A stretch of DNA of 15,625 nt. It comes from an uncultured Sutterella sp. GTDB taxonomy: Bacteria; Pseudomonadota; Gammaproteobacteria; Burkholderiales; Burkholderiaceae_F. The stretch is from assembly GCA_905212345.1 (NCBI GenBank), contig CAJMEC010000042.1, positions 1 to 15,625 of the forward strand. Direction: 5' to 3'. The position numbers and the translations under genes are program-made. How positions within the stretch are numbered: position 1 is the first letter of the stretch; every line of letters begins with the position of its first letter. Of the stretch, positions 7,627-13,673 are shown one piece after another. Under the pieces are notes generated by a model that ran no database searches, had not been told where the DNA came from, and saw only the letters and a program-made list of their open reading frames with translations.

Positions 7627-9864
7627 TTACCAAGCGTATCGGACGCCGACATTGAAGCGATAGTCCGTATCCACTTCACCGCCGTTTCCAGCCTCTAAAT
7701 CAGCATACAGATGAACTTGATCGGTGGCGTTGTAATCGGCGCCTAAACCATATTCATACCATGTACCGCCAAGCGATTCGGTGAGCGTTCTGGAAACATT
7801 GGCTCCCTTGCTGTAACGGAACTTAGCATCCCCTTCCCAGTCATGCAACACAGAGGCTTTTAAGAAGACTCCACCTCGGCCTTGACTATCTTTGTAGCCC
7901 ATCTTCACGCCGACCCGACCGACCAATGAATCAACGGAGTCATTTTCAACCTTAATACCAGTTGACGTATGATAATCAGCGTCAAACACATGGCCGTACC
8001 ACATTTGAACTTGAGGTTCTAAATAGAATTCCTCGGTGGCGAAATAACGCCAGCCCATTTCAGCCGAAAGCGAAGCAGCGTTGGTGTGGTAGTCCCCCGT
8101 GGATTTAATGTCATTGAAACGAATATCAAAGGCATTCTTCATCCGACCGACTTTTCCGACTAAGTCTAAATAAACACCATTGTCAAAGAGCCAGGAACCA
8201 TAGCCGCTGAATGTATAAAGATTGCTGTCGCCGTTACCGTAGTCAAAATTATTATCACCATCGGTGTATGAGAATGCGCCACCTAACCAGAAGCCATCTT
8301 GAACTTGACGGTCGTAGCCAAATTGGAAAGCGGTATAGCGATTGGTTACGTTTTGATCGCCGTATTCCGCTTTACCGTGATAAACACGTGTCCAAAGACC
8401 ATTGGATTGCGCTGAACTATCTCTTAAATCACCGACACGGCGGTGCATATCATCGATTTCGTTACGCCAAATATGTAAGCCCAAAGCTGCCATTTCGGCA
8501 ATACCGTGAACATTGGGATTATCTGTTTTACCAGTTATTTTGACATTTGTTGCGGTACAACCCGGACAACCATCAGCAACGACTCCCGTGGCACCATCAA
8601 AAATATCGTTCGCTAACTGTTCAACTTTAACACCCGGTAAACAACTGAGTTTATTGTGACGCTCGCCATCTTTCAGTTCTTTAATATTAGTCTTCACAAC
8701 GTTAGCCAGTTTGTCTAAGTCTGCTTGAGCATCCCCAGTATTGTTACCAGCGGCACCAATAACTAAGATTTTTCCAGGATCAGTTTTTAAGTTCATATTG
8801 CCTTTCTCATCTTGTGCCCCAGTTAAATAGACATGGCTGGCACTTGACGAATCGGCAACATTGATGGTCATTGAGTCGATATCAACAATAATGTCTTCTG
8901 GACGCCAATCAGAATTATCTTCCTCTTTCCAACCTCCAAAATCGACCAATGAATCAGCAGCCAAATTCATTGTTACATTTTCACCTTTGAGCGTAAGAGC
9001 CGGCATGGTTTGTTTAGAGTAGTTCACTTCTAAAGTTTCATCGCCATTGCCGAATACAGAGGCTTGAATTTTTGCTCCTTCCTCTAAAGTGATCTCTTTA
9101 AGTGTAACTTCAGGAAAATATTTTGTCGGGTCTTGTGTTTTAACATCAACATAAGTTTGCAAACTTAATCTGCTATTTTCTCTAACAGTAACAGTTTCAA
9201 TCATCGCTTTGGAACTATCATTGAGCTGAATGTGTCCTTTATCTCCGATAGCTACAACATCTCCAAAATTAACTTTATTATCATTAAAAATTTCAACTCG
9301 AGCGTCTTGTTTTCCAGTTTCGTCTTTTAAGGTCACACTTTTTATTTCAAAAGACTGTTCTTTTTCCCCACCTTCTGACTTTCCGATTCGCAAACCAGTC
9401 CGCATACCGTTAGACTCTATGTACAACTCTTCGATACCACTTAAAACCGTGGGATCTTCAATTGTTAAACCAGTCCAATAGGTTGCTTGATTATTCGTAA
9501 ATTTGGCATCCCGTATTTCCAAACGGTTAGTGGAAAATCCACTTCCCAAAAGGAAACCGTCACCATATGAGTTAGAAGCGGCTCCTTTAAATACAACCTT
9601 ATCGGCAGTTATCTCACCGAATGTTGGATTGCCTTTACTCGTATATATTACTAGCTCATTAGTCTGAATCGATCCATTATTAGTAAATTCGCCACCAGTC
9701 ACTTCGATCCGTTGGTTTTGAATTGTCGCCCCCTCTCCCACAATTAAACCATCTGCAGTATTAATGGGATTTTGATAAGGCAAGTCTGAGTCTTCAACCG
9801 TTAAAGCTAAAGTCGAACTAGAAATAACCGACAACACCGCCACAGCAATAAGAGTCTTTTTCAT
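7627..9864 (-). CDS. Autotransporter (type Va) with C-terminal beta-barrel, AIDA-like organisation
   Basis: A 745-residue surface protein. The chosen ATG gives a clear signal peptide (MKKTLIAVAVLSVISSSTLA) and has AGAGG five bases upstream. An in-frame TTG at 9942 would add 26 residues encoded partly by a run of Gs and would bury the signal. The passenger (about 25-455) is a repetitive beta-helix-like stretch rich in Asn, Thr, Val and Lys. The linker LHIWRNEIDDMHRRVGDLRD resembles the helical segment before autotransporter barrels. The barrel covers about 489-745, begins GLWTRVYHG, contains FYLEPQVQMWYG and ends in aromatic FNVGVRYAW, as needed for BAM recognition. Unusually, the passenger has three cysteines (C408, C433, C436, the last two as CPGC). 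No protease or lipase catalytic motif is evident, so adhesion or biofilm is a guess. A nine-G tract upstream suggests phase-variable expression. Confidence 0.92.
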   Translation of the reverse strand: MKKTLIAVAVLSVISSSTLALTVEDSDLPYQNPINTADGLIVGEGATIQNQRIEVTGGEFTNNGSIQTNELVIYTSKGNPTFGEITADKVVFKGAASNSYGDGFLLGSGFSTNRLEIRDAKFTNNQATYWTGLTIEDPTVLSGIEELYIESNGMRTGLRIGKSEGGEKEQSFEIKSVTLKDETGKQDARVEIFNDNKVNFGDVVAIGDKGHIQLNDSSKAMIETVTVRENSRLSLQTYVDVKTQDPTKYFPEVTLKEITLEEGAKIQASVFGNGDETLEVNYSKQTMPALTLKGENVTMNLAADSLVDFGGWKEEDNSDWRPEDIIVDIDSMTINVADSSSASHVYLTGAQDEKGNMNLKTDPGKILVIGAAGNNTGDAQADLDKLANVVKTNIKELKDGERHNKLSCLPGVKVEQLANDIFDGATGVVADGCPGCTATNVKITGKTDNPNVHGIAEMAALGLHIWRNEIDDMHRRVGDLRDSSAQSNGLWTRVYHGKAEYGDQNVTNRYTAFQFGYDRQVQDGFWLGGAFSYTDGDNNFDYGNGDSNLYTFSGYGSWLFDNGVYLDLVGKVGRMKNAFDIRFNDIKSTGDYHTNAASLSAEMGWRYFATEEFYLEPQVQMWYGHVFDADYHTSTGIKVENDSVDSLVGRVGVKMGYKDSQGRGGVFLKASVLHDWEGDAKFRYSKGANVSRTLTESLGGTWYEYGLGADYNATDQVHLYADLEAGNGGEVDTDYRFNVGVRYAW

Positions 9865-9875
9865 AGCATCCTCTA

Positions 9876-9897
9876 CAAGTAAAGAAAGAGTTACTTG
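9876..9897 (-). promoter_or_regulatory. Hairpin directly upstream of autotransporter 1 ribosome binding site
   Basis: A perfect 7-bp inverted repeat CAAGTAA/TTACTTG with an 8-base loop ends one base before the AGAGG ribosome binding site (9870-9874). In the transcript it would form a short stem next to, but not covering, the ribosome binding site. It may stabilise the leader or modulate initiation. Confidence 0.4.
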
Positions 9898-9908
9898 AGT
9901 TGATTCTG

Positions 9909-9917
9909 CCCCCCCCC
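9909..9917 (-). repeat. Nine-base homopolymer (G on the minus strand) in the autotransporter 1 leader
   Basis: Nine consecutive Cs on the plus strand, i.e. G9 on the coding strand, lie 45-53 bases before the autotransporter ATG. Runs of this kind change length by slipped-strand mispairing and drive phase variation of surface proteins in several proteobacteria. Just downstream is CAGAAT, a weak -10 match; TTGGTC upstream would be a -35 only if the tract were several bases shorter. Confidence 0.85.
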
Positions 9918-9983
9918 AAATTTTTGCCTTGACCAATATCAATCAAGCAATAAAATCAACGCTTTTTAAAGGAAAACGATAAG

Positions 9984-10013
9984 AAAAAAGGCCCGATTCT
10001 TTTGAACCGAGCC
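9984..10013 (-). terminator. Intrinsic terminator of the amidohydrolase gene
   Basis: On the minus strand GGCTCGGTTC-AAAA-GAATCGGGCC forms a 10-bp stem (two wobble pairs) with a four-base loop and is followed by six Ts. It lies 32 bases after the amidohydrolase stop. Its outer arm sequence matches the two autotransporter terminators further right. Confidence 0.87.
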
Positions 10014-10044
10014 AACTAGCTGTTATAAATCTAAATTTAAAGTT

Positions 10045-11454
10045 CTATGGTACAAACCGACTTTCGATAACTTTGAGATCCAATGGTTTCTTTACATAAG
10101 TTCGTATCCCTCTACCCTTAAGATATTTATCTCCACGTTCATCACAAATGATAGTCGTCCCTTTACCGAAGAGCGCTCCGTCCTGCATGATAACTTCACC
10201 ATTGACGATTGTTGCATAGGCTTTCTTACGCTCATAGTCCAAAATGGAAATATCCGCGTCAGCGCCCACTCCCAAATGCCCTTTAGTTAGCAATCCTAAA
10301 GCTCGCGCCCCGTTTAAACTCGCTTTCACAGCAAACTCATTAAGTGTGATAGCGCCGAATTGCACTAAGCACAGGCCATTTTCAACAATGACATTTCTCG
10401 GATAGGTCCCGCCATCCGTTGAAAATGAGTCAACCACAAATGATCCGTTATCACGTTTGGCTTGAGCCAAAATAAAGCGACTTATCGCGGGATTCACTGC
10501 AAATGATCCGGAAGTCACTGTCTTATGAGATAGCCAATAATTGAACCCCTCTTCGCCATTAATTAATTTACCAATACGCCCGTCATCACATAGAACACCC
10601 ACGCGACCTGTCAGAATAGCTTTTTTCATCCCTTCAAAATCAGGAGTACACCCAACTTTTTTCAAACACGTCTCTGTCACCTTGCTAACCGGATGATCAT
10701 TTTCAATTGTCAAGCGTGTTCCATTAAGGGCGGATAAATAAGATTCAGAGAAAACCTGTGGATTGGATTTCAATAACTTGACCGCTTCGAGAGCCTCATC
10801 CAATTCATTTCTGACCTGACCACGACAGTAACTGTTGACATGAGCGACATGGAGAAAATGACCATTAGCCGCCGCCAAGGCATCTTTTAAACCTTCAATG
10901 TTAGAGCCATGTCGAGTATTACCCACATGCCAGCCGATCCAGGCGTTCAGCATAGAGGCCTTCTCAATAAAGGAGGCGCTGATATCCAAATCCATCGGAT
11001 AATGACCGCCCAATAATTTAATACCGATGGCACCGTGGTCGAGCACTTGTTCAATAAAAGACTTTTGCTCAGCTTCGGATGGTCTAGAGGTTAAAATCGT
11101 TACTCCTTCTTGTGCCGCTTGTAAGATAGCGATGTTCACACCAGCGCCACTACCCGGAATGGAATCCAAAATATCCTCAAGAGGTCCCGCCATATCCAAA
11201 GTGGTTGTCACTCCCGCTAAAGCAATCATTCGTTGCGCATGAGGATGACCAAAAAGCGTTCTCATGTGTGTATGCATATCGATAATTCCGGGCATCACTA
11301 TCTTTCCTTTTGCGTTTAATTCGCTTTTAGAGGCTTTTGTGATACTCGGAGCAACTTCAGCAATGTGTCCGTCTTCGACAGCGATGTCCATTACTTCGTC
11401 AATATGATTCAACGGATCAATGACTCGGCCTTCTCGGATAATTAGGTCATACAT
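10045..11454 (-). CDS. Metal-dependent amidohydrolase (D-aminoacylase/dihydroorotase-like), substrate unknown
   Basis: A 469-residue amidohydrolase-superfamily enzyme with the composite beta-sandwich formed by N- and C-terminal parts (DLIIREGRVIDP at 3-14; GVGADADISILD at 395-406). Candidate metal ligands are H61 and H63 in GIIDMHTHMR, K146 in AIGIKLLGG (position of the carboxylated lysine in binuclear members), H176 in GWHVGN or H182, H202/H205 in HFLHVAHVNSY, and D347 in SFSTDGGT. These features fit enzymes that hydrolyse cyclic or acyl amide bonds (hydantoinases, dihydroorotases, N-acyl-D-amino-acid deacylases), but I cannot assign the substrate, and the lack of neighbouring pathway genes gives no help. 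A strong ribosome binding site (AAGGAGGG at 11462-11469) sets the start. It forms a single-gene unit with its own terminator. Confidence 0.87.
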   Translation of the reverse strand: MYDLIIREGRVIDPLNHIDEVMDIAVEDGHIAEVAPSITKASKSELNAKGKIVMPGIIDMHTHMRTLFGHPHAQRMIALAGVTTTLDMAGPLEDILDSIPGSGAGVNIAILQAAQEGVTILTSRPSEAEQKSFIEQVLDHGAIGIKLLGGHYPMDLDISASFIEKASMLNAWIGWHVGNTRHGSNIEGLKDALAAANGHFLHVAHVNSYCRGQVRNELDEALEAVKLLKSNPQVFSESYLSALNGTRLTIENDHPVSKVTETCLKKVGCTPDFEGMKKAILTGRVGVLCDDGRIGKLINGEEGFNYWLSHKTVTSGSFAVNPAISRFILAQAKRDNGSFVVDSFSTDGGTYPRNVIVENGLCLVQFGAITLNEFAVKASLNGARALGLLTKGHLGVGADADISILDYERKKAYATIVNGEVIMQDGALFGKGTTIICDERGDKYLKGRGIRTYVKKPLDLKVIESRFVP

Positions 11455-11484
11455 ACGGGAACCCTCCTTAATGATTATTTTTTC

Positions 11485-11490
11485 ATCATA
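11485..11490 (-). promoter_or_regulatory. Candidate -10 box of the amidohydrolase gene
   Basis: The minus strand reads TATGAT (five of six to TATAAT) about 31 bases upstream of the ATG, between the terminator at 11528-11561 and the strong ribosome binding site. The matching -35 position is AT-rich but not a good hexamer, so this is tentative. Confidence 0.28.
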
Positions 11491-11527
11491 GGCCTAAATA
11501 CTTTAATTAAAAATAATTTTTTACAAC

Positions 11528-11561
11528 AAAAAAGGCCCGATTTCCCGAAAGAAATCGAGCC
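11528..11561 (-). terminator. Intrinsic terminator after the autotransporter remnant
   Basis: On the minus strand GGCTCGATTTC and GAAATCGGGCC form an 11-bp stem with one G-U and a TTTCGG loop, followed by six Ts (11528-11533). It is almost identical to the terminator at 13416-13448 and was evidently duplicated together with the gene end. It now insulates the amidohydrolase promoter from upstream transcription. Confidence 0.87.
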
Positions 11562-11584
11562 CAAAGGTTAGACAGTTAAGTCAA

Positions 11585-11782
11585 TTAGAAGACGTAACGG
11601 GCACCCAAGTTCACTCGCCACTTTTGATCAATATCGCCACCAAAGCCGGTGCCGACATCAACAAACGTGTTGACAGAATCTGTGACTTGGTAGGAAGCAC
11701 CGAGAGACGCTTCACCCCAGTTGTCATTCAATTCGTCATCGAACTGATGTATAGAACCGTTAAATTCGCAACCTTCAGCATC
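11585..11782 (-). pseudogene. Headless autotransporter remnant (last beta-strands of barrel)
   Basis: The minus strand encodes about 65 codons matching the C-terminus of the 13472-15523 autotransporter, including EFNGS, DNWGEASLGASYQ, VTDSVNTFVDVGTGFG, DIDQKWRVNLGARYVF and the TAA stop. Relative to the intact gene there are a few substitutions and one missing codon (in NYEF), all in frame. There is no start codon, signal peptide, passenger or most of the barrel; similarity stops at about 11782, and the next upstream gene ends 100 bases away. It is a decayed paralogue or the leftover of a tandem duplication. The preserved reading frame suggests recent origin or occasional gene conversion with the intact copy. 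Confidence 0.87.
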
Positions 11783-11807
11783 AGGTTTATGTGAGATTTT
11801 TGTACGG

Positions 11808-11855
11808 AAAAAATGAGACCATCCTGACGCAACCCAAATATCACAGGGCTGTCTC
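11808..11855 (-). terminator. Possible terminator of the orphan gene
   Basis: On the minus strand GAGAC...GTCTC (5 bp) encloses CCTG...CAGG (4 bp) across a small internal loop with a 17-base terminal loop, followed by ATTTTTT. It lies 27 bases after the orphan gene's stop. The long loop makes it a modest prediction. Confidence 0.33.
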
Positions 11856-11881
11856 TATAGCCTAAAATCCTCTTTTTGTGC

Positions 11882-12688
11882 TTATTTTTCGTTAGACCAA
11901 CTTTGTCTGAGTTCTTTATTGTGGGTGTTGCTCCTTGCATATTGGATTAAGAAATACAGTATATGTTCAAAATCACCAATTTGAAGTTTAAAACCATCAT
12001 TTTTTAATTCATCCAAAACTTCTTGAAAAGCCCGCTTATATTCCAAGTAATTCTTTCTCTTTACTTTAAAAAATTGTTCATAAACTAAATCTACAATAAA
12101 AAATTTTTCGGGTTTAATAATTCTCAGGCACTTTGTGTAAATTGAAAGATCCATTCCATGCACACACTTACAATCCGCATCTATGCCCTCATAAGTTGCC
12201 TCGCCTTTCTTATCGAGCCTTTCTTTTATTTTGGCAATAAATTTTTCTCTGTTTTTGTGTTTATCAAAATATTCCCTTAATGCCCCAATCGTTCTAACTA
12301 CACTGCCCCAATAACAGACAGAGTCAATGAAATAGTCTGAAGCCTTATCGTATTCATTTTTTTTTAGTTGTGACTTAGTTTTTGTCCCGACTGGTGCGCA
12401 AAGTAGTGTTAAATCATTATTGCAAGATTTAGACCATAAGTCGGCCATTTTTTTGATTTTGTTTTTTCTATCTTGTTCCAGGCACTCGTATAAAGCTTTA
12501 ACTGCTCCAACAGAAAAATGAAACTTTGCATTCAATTCAACCTCATAGAACCTAATCCTCGGATTCCGCTTACCCAATAAATCGCTCAAGGCATACACAT
12601 AACAATCCCCATCAGGAGTTATTGTGTGCATAAGCTGATGGCTATAAGGAACACCGCTCTCAATGTCTTTGAAGTTCTTTTTATTCAT
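11882..12688 (-). CDS. Uncharacterised AT-rich orphan protein (268 aa)
   Basis: I do not recognise this protein. It is soluble-looking (no signal peptide or membrane segment), lysine-rich and has several cysteines (CYVYALSD near the N-terminus, CKCVHG at mid-length, TKCLRII after it). The C-terminal third, with IIKPEKFFIVD, then YLEYKRAFQEVLDEL and QIGDFEHILYFLIQYAR, looks like a helical bundle and faintly resembles the ends of HhH/OGG-fold proteins; that is a weak impression only. The ATG has GAAGG six bases upstream. Its base composition is clearly more AT-rich than the flanking genes, and it sits between an autotransporter remnant and an IS remnant, so recent horizontal acquisition is likely. 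Accessory roles such as phage defence or a toxin fit the location but nothing in the sequence proves one. Confidence 0.72.
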   Translation of the reverse strand: MNKKNFKDIESGVPYSHQLMHTITPDGDCYVYALSDLLGKRNPRIRFYEVELNAKFHFSVGAVKALYECLEQDRKNKIKKMADLWSKSCNNDLTLLCAPVGTKTKSQLKKNEYDKASDYFIDSVCYWGSVVRTIGALREYFDKHKNREKFIAKIKERLDKKGEATYEGIDADCKCVHGMDLSIYTKCLRIIKPEKFFIVDLVYEQFFKVKRKNYLEYKRAFQEVLDELKNDGFKLQIGDFEHILYFLIQYARSNTHNKELRQSWSNEK

Positions 12689-12739
12689 TTGCTGCCTTCA
12701 TTCGATAAGCTGTTTGTTCGACTCTAACAAGATTACCCT

Positions 12740-12767
12740 GAGTTCGCATAGATAAACTATGAAACTC
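12740..12767. other. Interrupted inverted repeat upstream of the orphan gene
   Basis: GAGTT-CG-CATAG-ATAAA-CTATG-A-AACTC: two 5-bp stems stacked around a 5-base loop with a small asymmetric internal loop. It lies 52-79 bases upstream of the orphan gene start on the minus strand, in the 215-base gap before the IS remnant. It could be an operator, a leader hairpin or a decayed mobile-element end. I see nothing else in 12689-12903 apart from the transposase ribosome binding site (GGAG at 12892-12895). Confidence 0.4.
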
Positions 12768-12903
12768 TGTTAAGAGCGCTATTGATCCCAGCTTGGAATC
12801 CCTTTGTTTTCTGCCAATTACAAGCAAAAATAGAGGAATTTTCTTTTGCTTTGTATGCATAGTAGTTTTGTAATTCATTATATGTATACACGGAGATTTC
12901 CCC

Positions 12904-13284
12904 ATGACGATCAGCTACCAGAAACAGGGCGGACATACATACGGCACGATTTGCACGGTCTCCCGTGTCGGAGACAAGGTCGTCAAAACATATGGTTAGT
13001 CTTGATAAAGATCGCCTCGTCTTCTCAAATACATCGGGGAACCGAGCCGCCAGCAAAGCTTCTTCCTCAACTACCTTCAGTGGTTCGTCCAACGCTACCA
13101 GAAGAAAGAACTGGGAAACATCCTGATTGACAGTACGGAACTGCCCAACAGCATTCATTTCAGTCTTACCGACATCAGCAATCACAACGGCGAGATCAAC
13201 ACCGAAGTACGCCTGGTCTATGTCGTGCAGCAAAAGACCGGCATGCCGATTTACAAGCGCTGCATCCCGCTTTCTGTTCGTTAG
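12904..13284 (+). pseudogene. Internally deleted IS transposase remnant (IS4/IS1634-like DDE)
   Basis: One frame begins ATG after a good GGAG and reads MTISYQKQGGHTYGTI and on to KTYG, typical of the N-terminus of IS4/IS1634-like transposases. It then meets three stops within 12 bases (12997, 13003, 13006), and continues in the same frame with LLKYIGEPSRQQSFFLNYLQ and ILIDSTELPNSIHFSLTDIS, then NHNGEINTEVRLVYVVQQKT. The IDST...NSIHF...ISNHNG block is the region around the first catalytic Asp in this group. Full-length members have several hundred residues, so most of the protein between the N-terminus and this block, and everything after it, is missing. The last few codons (from about 13270) run into the group II intron fragment. 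The family name is from memory of motifs; the non-functional state is clear. Confidence 0.78.
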
Positions 13285-13414
13285 GTTCGTGGGTTGCCTC
13301 GGGCTTCCTTCAGATTCCACCCGCGATGGACACCCTTGCCTCAGGCTATGCGCTTGGTACCACCTCCTGAGCTCGGGACTTTCACCCGTTAGAACGTGCT
13401 CATGCCGAGCATAC
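13272..13414 (-). mobile_element. 5' fragment of a group IIC intron
   Basis: Read on the minus strand this starts GTATGCTCGGCATGAGC and continues CTAACGGGTGAAAGTCCCG, GCAAGGGTGTCCATCGCG, GTGGAATCTGAAGGAAGC and AACGAACAGAAAGC. This order and spacing match domain I of bacterial group IIC introns such as the Oceanobacillus iheyensis intron (GUGUGCCCGGCAUGGGUG, GGGUGAGAGUCCCG, GCAAGGGUGUCCG, UGGAAUCUGAAGGAAGC). Only about 145 bases remain: the rest of the ribozyme and the reverse transcriptase gene are absent, so it cannot splice or move. Its 5' end lies one base after the T-tract of the autotransporter terminator, the usual IIC target context. The 3' side is fused to the oppositely oriented transposase remnant near 13265-13275. 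Confidence 0.83.
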
Positions 13415-13415
13415 C

Positions 13416-13448
13416 AAAAAGGCCCGATTTCCCGAAAGAAACCGAGCC
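13416..13448 (-). terminator. Intrinsic terminator of autotransporter 2
   Basis: On the minus strand GGCTCGGTTTC and GAAATCGGGCC form an 11-bp stem (two wobble pairs) with a TTTCGG loop and are followed by five Ts (13416-13420). It lies 23 bases after the autotransporter stop. The group IIC intron fragment starts immediately beyond it. Confidence 0.87.
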
Positions 13449-13673
13449 TGAAAGTTAGGCAGTTAAGTCAATTAGAAGACGTAACGGGCGCCCAAGTTCA
13501 CACGCCACTTTTGATCGATATCAACACCGAAGCCGGTACCGACATCAACAAACGTGTTGACAGAATCGGTAACTTGGTAGGAAGCACCGAGAGACACTTC
13601 ACCCCAGTTGTCATCCAATTCGTCATCGAACTTACGTACAGAACCGTTAAATTCGTAATTGCCTTCAACATCA
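13416..13673 (-). repeat. Direct duplication, copy B (autotransporter 3' end plus terminator)
   Basis: This is the counterpart of 11528-11782 in the same orientation. It covers the terminator and the last ~65 codons of the intact autotransporter gene. The two copies are separated by about 1.6 kb of accessory DNA and could recombine to delete it. Confidence 0.88.

Larger units (their letters stand above)
11528..11782 (-). repeat. Direct duplication, copy A (autotransporter 3' end plus terminator)
   Basis: This segment aligns base by base with 13416-13673, with roughly nine of ten bases identical by eye and one 3-base gap. It contains the terminator and about 65 C-terminal codons. Similarity ends abruptly near 11782. 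Copy B belongs to the intact autotransporter gene. Confidence 0.88.

Noticed and set aside
9865..9942. A 26-residue N-terminal extension of autotransporter 1
   Set aside because: It would start at TTG without a good ribosome binding site and place the signal peptide internally; ATG at 9864 has a good site. Kept only as part of the G-tract finding.
11728..11940. A 70-codon minus-strand open frame overlapping the end of the orphan gene
   Set aside because: Its C-terminal part is an out-of-frame reading of the autotransporter remnant; the same out-of-frame peptide occurs opposite the intact copy.
12700..12740. TTGTTCGACTCTAAC resembling a tRNA T-arm, a possible integration site
   Set aside because: No acceptor stem, anticodon arm or D-arm could be found around it, and no matching direct repeat on the other side of the insert.
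12757..13320. A 187-codon minus-strand open frame
   Set aside because: Antisense to the transposase remnant, whose plus-strand translation shows recognisable family motifs.
11528..13673. Repeats considered as a CRISPR array or integron-like structure
   Set aside because: There are only two long copies, explained by duplicated coding sequence and a terminator; no short regularly spaced repeats and no integrase or cas genes.
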